From the NCBI GenBank assembly GCA_900110005.1, contig FOCC01000003.1, positions 62,001 through 126,000 of the forward strand: a DNA stretch of 64,000 nucleotides, in the 5' to 3' direction. Both the position numbers and the translations under genes were made by a program. Shown here one piece after another: positions 55,729 through 64,000 of the stretch (position 1 is the stretch's first letter; each line of letters opens with the position of its first letter). This DNA comes from Ligilactobacillus sp. WC1T17. Lineage in GTDB: Bacteria; Bacillota; Bacilli; Lactobacillales; Lactobacillaceae. Under the pieces are notes generated by a model. The model made no database searches. It was given only the letters and a program-made list of their open reading frames with translations, and was not told the DNA's origin.

Positions 55729-58527
55729 TTACTTAAAAGTTTCAAATTCCTGCAATTTATGTTTAATTTCATTAGCCATGTTACCCGTTGGAAGCTCAAC
55801 TAAAGGCAAATCGTTGGGTAAAGCTTTAATAAATTCACTAGCATAGCGTTTATTGATAAGCCGTGTATCTAAAACAGCCATTACCCCAAAATCATGCTGA
55901 CTACGTATCAAACGACCAAAACCTTGACTAAATTGCAGCACGGCCTTAGGCAACGTCAACATAGCAAATGAGTTGTGTCCTGCTTTTTGTAACCTTTTAG
56001 CCTGAATTTTATTTAACAGGCGGTCTGGCGGCTGAAAAGGCAGTCTCGTAATGATTAGCAGTTCCAGCTTATCTTTTGGCAAATCGATTCCTTCCCAAAA
56101 ACTATCCGCTCCGAGCAAAACACTTGGGTTGGAGCTTAGCATAAAGCGCTTTTTTAATTTGCCAGGACTGCCGTTAACTCCTTGCGCTAAAATTTCACGT
56201 TTTTTGGTAACGCCTTTTTGTTCTAAACCACTGTATACAGCCTTAATATCTTCCAGCGAATTGAATAAAATCAAGGTTTGACACTGATTGACTGTCAAAA
56301 TGTCCGTTAAAGCTGCAATCAGGTAGTCATGATATATTTTTTTATCTTTTAAATTAGACAAATCAGGACCATCCGTCGCTAAAACGGCTAAAGCCTGCTT
56401 TTGGTAATCAAATGTTCCATGGTAGCTAGTGAAAACACAATCATCACTTAAGCCGAGATTAGCTTTGACATACTGGGCTGTTTTGGGCGTATAAAAACCT
56501 GCACCACACATCACAATATGGTCGAACTTGCTATACAAAATGTCTTTTAGCATGCTACCTGAAGAAAGTTGTGAAAAACAAATCCGCAAATGAGTTTTAG
56601 GATTATCAGCTGCATATTTTAACCAAATCAATGTTTCATCAGTATTTTCTAATTGGCTAAATTCCAATAATTTCCAATTATCCAATGCTCCTATCAATTT
56701 CAAGCAGTTATTAAACCAAGACGTTAATAAGCTGGTTGCTTCATAGCCCAATGTTTTTTGCTCTAAAGCTGCTTCAAATCGCTGCTTATAATGGTTTACT
56801 TGTCCTAAAAATTCTTGATACGCTTTGGAAATTTTTAAAAAGATAGCAAAATTGCTTTTCAAAAAGCCTAATAATTTACCACCGTCCAATTCAATTTCAA
56901 CAAAATCGTCCTTAGCACGTTTATGCTTGCAAAATTTTTCCCACAACTTTTCTCTAAGGTAAGGTACACCGTAATCAATGGTTTGCAAATTACGCAATAA
57001 GACGCGGTATTCATGTTTAGTTAAAAATCCCTGTTCAACTAATTGAGCAAAAGAGTACGAAATACGTGATTCCATTTCTACCAGCAAAGTATCAGCCATA
57101 ATTTTAATCAAATCTAAATCAATTTGAGCCTGACTTTGCTGCAAAACGGCTGTGCTTAAATGCTGCGCTTCATCCACAATTAAGCCTTCTGCCGTTTGAG
57201 CTAATTCGGCAGCGTGACTTAGTAGATAAGCCTGGTTAGTCAAAATTAAATCGGCATATTTAACTCGTTGTTCACGTTGACGCAAAAAATCAGCTGCAAA
57301 AAAAGGACTATTTGGATTTAAACTGGTCACGCCTTGATGTTTAATCAATTTAAACAACTGGTGATTATACGTTGTTAATTTTAATTCATCCAAATCTCCT
57401 GTTTTACTTTCAAAGAGCCAAACTAAAATCCTCATCTGTAACAAACGGGTTTGATCATTTAAAGGCATGCTGAGACTGTGATAAAATTTGTCCAAATCAA
57501 TGTAATGCCCTGAACCTTTTAAAACTTCGACAGTAAACGAAAAAGGCACTATCTGCTTTAAAAGCTGAAGCGAATCTTTGGTTAGCTGATCTAATAGTGC
57601 CGTCGTTTTGGTTGCTACCACCAGCTGGTGGCCGTTTTTAGCCCAATAGATTCCAGGCAACAAGTAACCTAACGTTTTACCCATACCAGTTGGGGCTTGG
57701 ATAACTAAGGTCTTATCTTCATCCGTCAGCTGCTGATTGATGTCTAACATCATTTGAACCTGATCTTGACGCCACTCTAAAAAGGCGCCGAATAATTGTT
57801 CCTGTGCTGCCTTGGTTTGCGGAAAAAGTACCTTCTGCTTGTGACTGGTTGCCAACACTTGTTTTTTTAAAACAAGGCCTTTAATTTCATAATAGCCATC
57901 AAAAATATCTTTTTCATCTTGCTCTAGAGCTGCTTTAAAGACATCACTAGTCTCAAATAGCATACTATCTGCCAGCTTTAGCAGGCTTTTTAATAAAGAC
58001 TTGGGAAAAGTTTTAATTTTTTTAATTAAAAATAAAAAAAGGTTGGCTGTAGCCAAAGCATCACTATCAGCTCGGTGCGGATGATTATGCGATAATCCCA
58101 AGTATTTGGTTAAATCACTGAGCTTATATGAAGCCAAAGTTGGTAAAACCACTTGAGCCAGCTGGACTGTGTCAATTCCTTCCAAATTAAGGCTTGGAAA
58201 ACCGATGCGCTCAAACTCAGCATTTAAAAAGCGATAATCTAATTCAATATTGTGCGCTACAAAAACCGTCTGCTGCAACAAAGCATAAATGGTTGGTGCG
58301 ACATCATCAAAAGTTGGCGCTTTTTTTACATCTTGATTCGTAATGTTGGTTAACGCTTGAACTTCTTCGGGGATTGGTTTCAACGGGTTGATTAAAGTCG
58401 AAAATTCATTGACAATTTTGCCGTTTTCAATAAAAACACATGAAAATTGAATCAAGCGTTCACTGCCATCAGGGTTAGTCCCTGTCATTTCTAAATCAAC
58501 GACCGCATATGTTTTTGCATTTGTCAT
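55729..58527 (-). CDS. dinG: DinG-family protein: DEDDh exonuclease fused to XPD-like helicase
   Basis: The ~932 residues join an N-terminal 3'-5' exonuclease (about 1-165; DEDDh set in VVDLEMTG, AHNIELDYRF and HRADSDALA) to a superfamily 2 helicase (Walker A QAPTGMGKTLG near residue 275, DEAQH near 455, and C-terminal GADSFWEGIDLP and QGFGRLIRSQ). No cysteine cluster for an iron-sulfur domain is seen between Walker A and DEAQ, as in S. aureus DinG, which is a nuclease rather than a helicase. The start ATG 58527 has TTGGTG 6 bp upstream; ATG at 58530 and an upstream Met are alternatives. Confidence 0.9.
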   Translation of the reverse strand: MTNAKTYAVVDLEMTGTNPDGSERLIQFSCVFIENGKIVNEFSTLINPLKPIPEEVQALTNITNQDVKKAPTFDDVAPTIYALLQQTVFVAHNIELDYRFLNAEFERIGFPSLNLEGIDTVQLAQVVLPTLASYKLSDLTKYLGLSHNHPHRADSDALATANLFLFLIKKIKTFPKSLLKSLLKLADSMLFETSDVFKAALEQDEKDIFDGYYEIKGLVLKKQVLATSHKQKVLFPQTKAAQEQLFGAFLEWRQDQVQMMLDINQQLTDEDKTLVIQAPTGMGKTLGYLLPGIYWAKNGHQLVVATKTTALLDQLTKDSLQLLKQIVPFSFTVEVLKGSGHYIDLDKFYHSLSMPLNDQTRLLQMRILVWLFESKTGDLDELKLTTYNHQLFKLIKHQGVTSLNPNSPFFAADFLRQREQRVKYADLILTNQAYLLSHAAELAQTAEGLIVDEAQHLSTAVLQQSQAQIDLDLIKIMADTLLVEMESRISYSFAQLVEQGFLTKHEYRVLLRNLQTIDYGVPYLREKLWEKFCKHKRAKDDFVEIELDGGKLLGFLKSNFAIFLKISKAYQEFLGQVNHYKQRFEAALEQKTLGYEATSLLTSWFNNCLKLIGALDNWKLLEFSQLENTDETLIWLKYAADNPKTHLRICFSQLSSGSMLKDILYSKFDHIVMCGAGFYTPKTAQYVKANLGLSDDCVFTSYHGTFDYQKQALAVLATDGPDLSNLKDKKIYHDYLIAALTDILTVNQCQTLILFNSLEDIKAVYSGLEQKGVTKKREILAQGVNGSPGKLKKRFMLSSNPSVLLGADSFWEGIDLPKDKLELLIITRLPFQPPDRLLNKIQAKRLQKAGHNSFAMLTLPKAVLQFSQGFGRLIRSQHDFGVMAVLDTRLINKRYASEFIKALPNDLPLVELPTGNMANEIKHKLQEFETFK

Positions 58528-58602
58528 CATTTCACCAATTTCATTTTCATAATATACTTCCATCTTACCACATATCTGCCTTGGCAAAAATATCTTAGTA
58601 GC

Positions 58603-58631
58603 TTGTCCTTGTACTAAAAGACAGGTATAAT
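58603..58631 (+). promoter_or_regulatory. Promoter of the mevalonate operon
   Basis: TTGTCC, 17-bp spacer, TATAAT, 41 bp before the TTG start of mvk; divergent from dinG. Confidence 0.8.
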
Positions 58632-58671
58632 TAGCATGATTGCAAAAAAAGATTGGAAAGGAAGCACTTGA

Positions 58672-59610
58672 TTGGAAACAAGATTAAGTACCGGCTTTGG
58701 TGAAAGTCACGCCAAGGTAATTTTAATCGGCGAGCACGCTGTTGTCTACGGACAACCAGCGATTGCCATACCGCTTAAAACAATTAAAACAACCGTTACG
58801 CTTAAAGCGCGCTCGGATAACAAATGCTATCTTAAAAGTGACTATTTTTCAGGCGAACTAGCCGCTGTTCCTAAAGAAATGTATGGTATCAAGCACTTGA
58901 TTGTTGCCATTTTAAAAAGACAAAACTATCAACTAGGTCTAGACATCAACATTAAAAGCCAAGTGCCTATTGCCCGCGGAATGGGCTCATCTGCCAGTGT
59001 GGCCATTGCTTTGGTCAGAGCCTTATATAGTTTTTTTGGACTTGCCTTAAGTCAAAAAATCCTGTTATCAGAAGCCAATATTGAAGAAATTGATACTCAT
59101 AAGAATCCAAGCGGACTTGATGCTGCTACTTGCGCTTCTAATATTCCAATTTGGCTAATTAAAGGAAAAGAAATCAAGCCCATCCCGATTAATTTAGCTG
59201 CCTGCCTTTTAATCTGTGACACCGGTATTCAAGGGCAAACATCTTTAGCCATCAAAGCGGTTAAAGAAAAATTAGCTAAGGAGCCCAAGGTTACTAACAA
59301 ACAAATTGCTGCTTTAGGTCAGCTGACAATCCAAGCTAAAAAGCAACTGGCTGAAAATGATCCCAAAGGCTTAGGCCAAACATTCAACGAAGCTCAAAAA
59401 TTGCTCAGAGCTTTAGATGTCAGTTCAAAAGAATTAGATTATTACTTGGAACTGGCACAAAAAAATCATGTTTTAGGGGCTAAGTTGACTGGCGGCGGTC
59501 GTGGTGGCTGTTTTATCTGCCTAGTTCAAAATATAACCCAAGCTCATGAACTAGCCCAAAAGCTTACTCAGGCCGGCGTTAAAAAAACTTGGATTGAACC
59601 TTTAAATTGA
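58672..59610 (+). CDS. mvk: Mevalonate kinase
   Basis: Phosphorylates mevalonate to 5-phosphomevalonate. The 312-residue GHMP kinase has GEHAVVYGQPAIA near residue 21 (substrate loop), the ATP loop PIARGMGSSASVAIAL near residue 100, and KLTGGGRGGCFICL near residue 273 (motif 3). The catalytic Asp lies in SGLDAATCAS. Start is TTG 58672, 7 bp after AAAGGAAG. First gene of mvk-mvaD-pmk-fni, the standard order in lactic acid bacteria. Confidence 0.95.
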   Translation: METRLSTGFGESHAKVILIGEHAVVYGQPAIAIPLKTIKTTVTLKARSDNKCYLKSDYFSGELAAVPKEMYGIKHLIVAILKRQNYQLGLDINIKSQVPIARGMGSSASVAIALVRALYSFFGLALSQKILLSEANIEEIDTHKNPSGLDAATCASNIPIWLIKGKEIKPIPINLAACLLICDTGIQGQTSLAIKAVKEKLAKEPKVTNKQIAALGQLTIQAKKQLAENDPKGLGQTFNEAQKLLRALDVSSKELDYYLELAQKNHVLGAKLTGGGRGGCFICLVQNITQAHELAQKLTQAGVKKTWIEPLN

Positions 59611-59622
59611 GGAGAAAAAATA

Positions 59623-60603
59623 ATGAAAAAAACAGCCCGTGCCCATACCAATATTGCTTTAGTCAAATATTGGGGCAAAAAAGATACTGATTTGATTATC
59701 CCTATGAATGGTTCTATTTCGTTAACGTTAGACCATTTTTATACCGATACTACAGTTGAATTTGACCCTAGCTTAACTGCTGATTCGTTTATTTTAGATG
59801 GTCAGGCAAAACAAGATCAAAAGCTGGTTCATTTTATGAATCACGTGCGCAAGTTAGCTAATATCAAAACATTTGCTCATATTAATTCAACTAACCACGT
59901 GCCTACAGCTGCTGGGCTGGCCTCTTCTTCGTCGGCCTACGCTGCTTTAGCTTTAGCCGCCAGTTCAGCTGCTGGACTTAATTTAACGGCTAAAGATTTA
60001 TCGCGTCTAGCCCGCAAAGGATCTGGTTCAGCTACTAGATCAATTTATGGCGGCTTTGTTGAATGGATAGCCGGCGAGGATGATTTAACATCTTACGCTG
60101 TTCCTTTAGAAGAGCACACATCTTGGAAAATTGCGATGATTGCCATTGTATTGAATAGCGCCCAAAAAAAGATTAGTTCACGTGCCGGTATGCAAACAGC
60201 CCAAACATCACCCTATTACCCAGCATGGGTCAAAACAGCAAATGACGATCTCAAATCCATGCGTCAAGCGATTGAAACCCGCGATTTTGAACTTTTAGGA
60301 ACCGTAGCCGAAAGTTCAGCCCTTAAAATGCACGCTTTAAATCTCAGTTCTAAGCCGCATTTTTCTTATTTTATGCCTGAAAGCATCATTGCCATGCAAA
60401 AAGTCGAAGAACTTCGTACCATGGGTATTCCTTGTTATTACACCATGGATGCGGGTCCCAACGTTAAAGTTATCTGTGAAGAAGAAAATATTGCCGCCAT
60501 CATAGATCATTTATCCAAAGTTTTCGGCAAAGACCAATTACTAGTGGCCCACCCTGGCGAAGGAGCTAAACTTATTACAAATGAAGGGATTGAAGCAAAG
60601 TGA
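59623..60603 (+). CDS. mvaD: Diphosphomevalonate decarboxylase
   Basis: ATP-dependent decarboxylation of diphosphomevalonate to isopentenyl diphosphate. The 326 residues carry ALVKYWGKKD near residue 12, PTAAGLASSSSAYAALALA near residue 92 (ATP loop), GSGSATRSIYGGFVEW near residue 138 and MDAGPNVKV near residue 284 with the catalytic Asp. ATG with GAGGAG upstream, 12 bp after mvk. The stop overlaps the pmk start by 4 bp (GTGA), so translation is coupled. Confidence 0.96.
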   Translation: MKKTARAHTNIALVKYWGKKDTDLIIPMNGSISLTLDHFYTDTTVEFDPSLTADSFILDGQAKQDQKLVHFMNHVRKLANIKTFAHINSTNHVPTAAGLASSSSAYAALALAASSAAGLNLTAKDLSRLARKGSGSATRSIYGGFVEWIAGEDDLTSYAVPLEEHTSWKIAMIAIVLNSAQKKISSRAGMQTAQTSPYYPAWVKTANDDLKSMRQAIETRDFELLGTVAESSALKMHALNLSSKPHFSYFMPESIIAMQKVEELRTMGIPCYYTMDAGPNVKVICEEENIAAIIDHLSKVFGKDQLLVAHPGEGAKLITNEGIEAK

Positions 60604-61667
60604 TTACCGTCAAAGCACCCGGAAAACTTTATATTGCCGGCGAATATGCAGTCGTTGAGCCCGGCTGTCCTGCCATTTTAGTAGGCTTAAACCGTTATGT
60701 ATATGCTACAATTGAAGACAGCTTAGAGCAAGGTACCATTGCTTCCAAACAATATAATCAGGTGCTTAACTGGATGCGTAACGGAACTGAACTGAGCTTA
60801 AAACAAGACATTAAGCCATTTGAATATATTCTGTCCGCCATCCGTATTGTGGAACAATATGCCCATGAATCAGGCACTAAGCTTAAATTGTATCATTTAA
60901 GCATTGATAGCGAACTAGACAGTTCTGATGGCAAAAAATACGGACTCGGCTCTTCGGCTGCTGTTACAGTTGTCACCGTCAAGGCTTTATGCAACTATTA
61001 TCATTTAGCTGTCACTCAAAATGACATCTTCAAATTAGCTGCTTTAGCCCATTTTGCGGTTCAAGGCAATGGTTCTTTAGGTGATGTAGCAGCCAGCGTT
61101 TTTGGGGGCTGGATTAGCTATTATTCGTTTGACCGGCAGTGGCTGCTGGAAGCTTCCCAGCACTTTTCTTTAACTGAACTACTTCAAAAAGACTGGCCGG
61201 GGTTAAAAATTACACCTTTACCAATCCCAAATAACCTAAAACTGTTGATTGGTTGGACCGGATCGCCGGCTTCAACGTCCAAACTCATAGATAAAGTTAA
61301 TCCATCTAAAGAAGAACGTCACCAAAAATATCGGGCTTTTATTCATGAAAGCACACAATGCGTCGAAAAAATAATCCAGGCTTTTAAAACTAAGAACTTA
61401 GCTGAAATTCAGCAAGGGTTACGGAAAAACCGGCAGCTTCTAGCTGATCTTCACCAGATTACCGGCGTTGAAATTGAAACCTCAGCTTTAAAATATCTCA
61501 TCGAAAGTGCTGAAAAATTTGGCGGAGCAGCTAAAACGTCGGGAGCCGGTGGTGGTGATTGTGGTATTGTCATTATTGATAAAAAAAAGCCAATCGCTAC
61601 ATTACTTGAATTGTGGCAAAACCACCATATTCTGCCACTAGATTTAAAAGTCAGCTTTGATGTTTAG
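60600..61667 (+). CDS. pmk: Phosphomevalonate kinase
   Basis: Phosphorylates 5-phosphomevalonate to the diphosphate. The 355-residue GHMP kinase has APGKLYIAGEYAVVEPG near residue 4, the ATP loop KYGLGSSAAVTVVTV near residue 117, and KTSGAGGGDCGIVI near residue 315. GDVAASVFGGWISY is typical of the bacterial phosphomevalonate kinase. The GTG start at 60600 overlaps the mvaD stop. The product is used by mvaD, so order in the operon is not order in the pathway. Confidence 0.95.
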   Translation: MITVKAPGKLYIAGEYAVVEPGCPAILVGLNRYVYATIEDSLEQGTIASKQYNQVLNWMRNGTELSLKQDIKPFEYILSAIRIVEQYAHESGTKLKLYHLSIDSELDSSDGKKYGLGSSAAVTVVTVKALCNYYHLAVTQNDIFKLAALAHFAVQGNGSLGDVAASVFGGWISYYSFDRQWLLEASQHFSLTELLQKDWPGLKITPLPIPNNLKLLIGWTGSPASTSKLIDKVNPSKEERHQKYRAFIHESTQCVEKIIQAFKTKNLAEIQQGLRKNRQLLADLHQITGVEIETSALKYLIESAEKFGGAAKTSGAGGGDCGIVIIDKKKPIATLLELWQNHHILPLDLKVSFDV

Positions 61668-61681
61668 AAAGGATTAAAAAT

Positions 61682-62710
61682 ATGAGTCAGCAAGCCCATC
61701 GTAAAGATGAACACTTTTTTATTGCTGAAAAGCTATATCAAAAAAAAGCCCAAAACGGCTTAGACCAAATCCGCTTAGTTGGCACTAACCTGCCTGAATT
61801 AGCCCTTGATGAAATTGATTTACAAACAACTTTAGTCGGTCAAAAGATTGCCGCCCCTTTTTTTATCAATGCATTAACGGGGGGAAGCAAGCAAACTGAT
61901 AAAGTCAACCTAACCTTAGCACGGGTAGCCCAAAAAACGAACCTGCCGATGGCAGTCGGCTCACAAAGCATTGCTTTAAAAGAACCCCAGCGGCAAGCTG
62001 GTTTTAAAGCCTTAAGGACTGTTAATCCAAAAGGAATGTTTTTAGCTAACCTTGGTGTTAATCATCCGCTTAATAATGTCAACCAAGCGTTAGATATGCT
62101 GGATGCATCAGCCATTGAACTGCATTTAAACGTTGCCCAGGAGTTAGTCATGCCTGAAGGTGATCGTATCTTTTATTGGCAGGATAATTTGCGCCAGCTG
62201 CTTGCACAGGTCAAAAAACCAATCTTGGTGAAAGAAGTCGGCTTTGGTATGACTCCTCAAACGTTAAAAATTTTAACAGATTTAGGCGTTAAATATGTTG
62301 ATTTAGCCGGCAAAGGCGGCACAAATTTTCAACGAATCGAAAATGAACGGCGCAAGGAAAACAAACTCACAATTTTAAATGATTTAGGCTTATCAACCGC
62401 CGAAAGTCTGCTGGCTGCCAAAAAATATGCTGCTGATATTAACTTGTCTTTAACGGCTTCTGGTGGTATTAGAACGTCTTTGGATGTGGTCAAATGTTTG
62501 GTTTTAGGTGCCGATAACGTTGGTATCTCCGGTTTATTTTTGCACCTGCTTGTCCAAGATGGTGAAGATGCTTTGGTTAATTATATTGAAACGCTAAAGT
62601 GGGAAATCAGAAATATTATGGCCATTTTAGGCTGTAAAAATATCAGCCAATTAAAAAAGGTTCCATACTTACTTTCAACTGAATTACGCAATTTTGTCGA
62701 ACAAATCTAA
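61682..62710 (+). CDS. fni: Isopentenyl-diphosphate delta-isomerase, type 2
   Basis: FMN and NADPH-dependent isomerase converting isopentenyl to dimethylallyl diphosphate, completing precursor supply for undecaprenol and quinones. The 342-residue TIM barrel has RKDEHFFIAEK near residue 6, NALTGGS near residue 60, AVGSQSIALKEP near residue 92, KEVGFGMTP, DLAGKGGTNFQRIE (phosphate and FMN contacts) and SGGIRTSLDV. Type 2 enzymes are usual in lactobacilli. ATG with AAAGGA-type site, 14 bp after pmk. Last gene of the operon. Confidence 0.96.
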   Translation: MSQQAHRKDEHFFIAEKLYQKKAQNGLDQIRLVGTNLPELALDEIDLQTTLVGQKIAAPFFINALTGGSKQTDKVNLTLARVAQKTNLPMAVGSQSIALKEPQRQAGFKALRTVNPKGMFLANLGVNHPLNNVNQALDMLDASAIELHLNVAQELVMPEGDRIFYWQDNLRQLLAQVKKPILVKEVGFGMTPQTLKILTDLGVKYVDLAGKGGTNFQRIENERRKENKLTILNDLGLSTAESLLAAKKYAADINLSLTASGGIRTSLDVVKCLVLGADNVGISGLFLHLLVQDGEDALVNYIETLKWEIRNIMAILGCKNISQLKKVPYLLSTELRNFVEQI

Positions 62711-62744
62711 AAAAAGAACCACTCTTAAGAGTGGTTCTTTTTTT
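62709..62744. terminator. Bidirectional terminator between fni and the methyltransferase gene
   Basis: AAAAAAAGAACCACTC / GAGTGGTTCTTTTTTT perfect palindrome with a TTAA centre. Confidence 0.93.
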
Positions 62745-64000
62745 AAGCTTCATCATCAATGATATTAAATCGTAATCCCTTGGGAAAGAAATTTTTGACG
62801 GTTAAGTCAACAACCTTGCCAAAAGCAAAGGCTTTACCTTGACAGGTTAACAGGTACCAGCCGTTCTTTTGAGCTGGGCGCTTGGCCAATGTTAACGGGT
62901 TACCAGCAACATATTTTTCCCAATCTGCTAATGAGACTGCAATTGTTTTAGGACAAGTACTTGGTTTCAACACTAAAGCTAGGCTATAAGCCGGTTCAAA
63001 GCGCTTTTTCTTGAATGTTCCCAGCATCACACCAGGTCGAATGAACTTGAGCGGTGAAATATCAGGCCAACTAGCAGGATAATAATACAAATGATCGCCT
63101 AAACATTTCAAATCATTAACAGTGAAAGTTAAATTGAACTCTTGAGCAAAAGCCTGCCATAAATTCTTTTGTTCGGCATCAAGGCTCCAATTGGTTTTAG
63201 CTTTCTTTTTCTTCTTGGCTTTTTTTGTCTTAACGATTTCTACGGGCCGTGTATCTCTTAATTTAGCGATAAAATGGCCCTCGCCTTGGAAATGGTGCAT
63301 CATTAACCGGACACAGCCTGCTAAAGCTGGATTTTGGTCGGCAAATTCAGGCCGGCCATCGTCCATACCAGGATATTTTTGCAAAGGCACAATTTCTAAA
63401 TAAGGGTAATTAGCTAGCAGCCAAGCCACAATCTGCTCATCTTCTTCAGGCGCAAAGGTACAAGTCGAATAAATTAATTCTCCACCTTGTTTTAACATCT
63501 TCAGTGCATCTTGCAAAATTAATTTTTGACGACTCGCACATTCACTAGGATAGTCCTTATGCCAATATTTGACAGCTTGGTGATTCTTTCGAAACATTCC
63601 TTCACCTGAACAAGGAGCATCAACAACTACTTTATCAAAGTAGCCCGTAAAAACCTTTGTTAAACTGGCAGGATCTTCGTTAGTCACCATAACATTCAAA
63701 GCCCCAATACGTTCCATATTTTCCGCTAAAATCAGCGCTCTTTTTTTATTAATTTCGTTTGAGACCAACAAGCCTTGATTGGGCATAAGTGAAGCAATTT
63801 GACTAGACTTTCCGCCAGGAGCCGCACATAAATCTAAAATACGCTCGCCAGCCTTTGGTGCAGTCACTTCACCAACATACATCGCACTTAAGTCTTGACT
63901 GTAAACATAACCTGTCTGATGTTCAAGCGAATTGCCATTAACTTTGCCGACATAGCCAGTCTGGGTATATGCAACCGGCTGGGTTAAATCAAGGTTAACC
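62743..64000 (-). CDS. RsmF/RsmB-like rRNA m5C methyltransferase (partial, 5' end off window)
   Basis: Cytosine-C5 methyltransferase for rRNA (NOP2/Sun family). The minus-strand frame is open to position 64000, so the N-terminus is missing; an internal Met at 63882 is not the start. Motifs: DLCAAPGGKSSQ (SAM loop), VDAPCSGEGMFRK (one cysteine of the pair), YSTCTFAPEEDE (the other, TC nucleophile), and a C-terminal RsmF-like RNA-binding domain of about 150 residues after a Lys-rich linker (KKAKKKKKAK). The stand-alone gene with this C-terminal part is typical of Firmicute RsmF/YebU homologs. Confidence 0.92.
   Translation of the reverse strand, partial: VNLDLTQPVAYTQTGYVGKVNGNSLEHQTGYVYSQDLSAMYVGEVTAPKAGERILDLCAAPGGKSSQIASLMPNQGLLVSNEINKKRALILAENMERIGALNVMVTNEDPASLTKVFTGYFDKVVVDAPCSGEGMFRKNHQAVKYWHKDYPSECASRQKLILQDALKMLKQGGELIYSTCTFAPEEDEQIVAWLLANYPYLEIVPLQKYPGMDDGRPEFADQNPALAGCVRLMMHHFQGEGHFIAKLRDTRPVEIVKTKKAKKKKKAKTNWSLDAEQKNLWQAFAQEFNLTFTVNDLKCLGDHLYYYPASWPDISPLKFIRPGVMLGTFKKKRFEPAYSLALVLKPSTCPKTIAVSLADWEKYVAGNPLTLAKRPAQKNGWYLLTCQGKAFAFGKVVDLTVKNFFPKGLRFNIIDDEA

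Overview
The window is a contiguous chromosomal stretch of a low-GC Firmicute, most likely a member of the Lactobacillaceae. The evidence is the gene content: a complete mevalonate branch to isopentenyl diphosphate, a class 1B PyrD in the pyr operon, ParE/ParC beside plsY, an Apf-type LysM protein, EbsA, a Mn-dependent pyrophosphatase, and the Bacillus-like order dinG-ypmB-aspB-asnS-dnaD-nth facing recU-pbp1A. Genus cannot be assigned from sequence reading alone. No rRNA, tRNA, CRISPR array or intact insertion sequence was seen. One structural RNA (RNase P RNA, class B) is present.

Layout: 1-6.86 kb, end of the pyrimidine operon (pyrC'-carA-carB-pyrD-pyrF-pyrE), tightly packed and closed by a terminator. 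6.9-14.3 kb, an LCP cell-wall ligase, a LysR regulator, ppaC, a DeoR regulator, then araT-murI-(broken GNAT)-HAD hydrolase. 14.3-17.1 kb is the accessory and decaying part: an unknown protein, an SDR fragment, a small ORF with two lesions but an intact control region, an NTF2-like gene bracketed by two copies of a 40-bp hairpin, a 32-bp perfect palindrome, and a stand-alone single-domain tyrosine recombinase. 17.1-22.5 kb: phosphoesterase, LysM/Apf protein without a visible signal peptide, Nudix hydrolase, two small membrane proteins, signal peptidase I, a TIM-barrel protein and DegV. 22.7-29.8 kb: rqcH, parE-parC, plsY. 29.8-38.9 kb (minus strand): rbgA-rnhB-dprA, topA-trmFO, xerC-hslV-hslU. 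39-45.6 kb: S41 protease, yozE-like, ypmS, ypmR, lspA, fhs, ebsA, an RNase HI-like gene. 45.6-51.2 kb: RlmL-like methyltransferase, rnpB, gpsB, ypsA, then recU-pbp1A. 51.3-58.5 kb: nth, dnaD, asnS, aspB, ypmB, dinG. 58.6-64 kb: mvk-mvaD-pmk-fni and an RsmF-like rRNA methyltransferase that runs off the end.

Most of the window is ordinary core genome: nucleotide synthesis, DNA topology and repair, envelope growth, isoprenoid precursors. Several start codons are TTG or GTG and were chosen by Shine-Dalgarno spacing. The stretch worth attention is 14.9-17.1 kb. There a recombinase, paired palindromes and compensatory-mutated repeat hairpins sit among broken genes. This could be the relic of a small mobile or invertible module, but that is inference.
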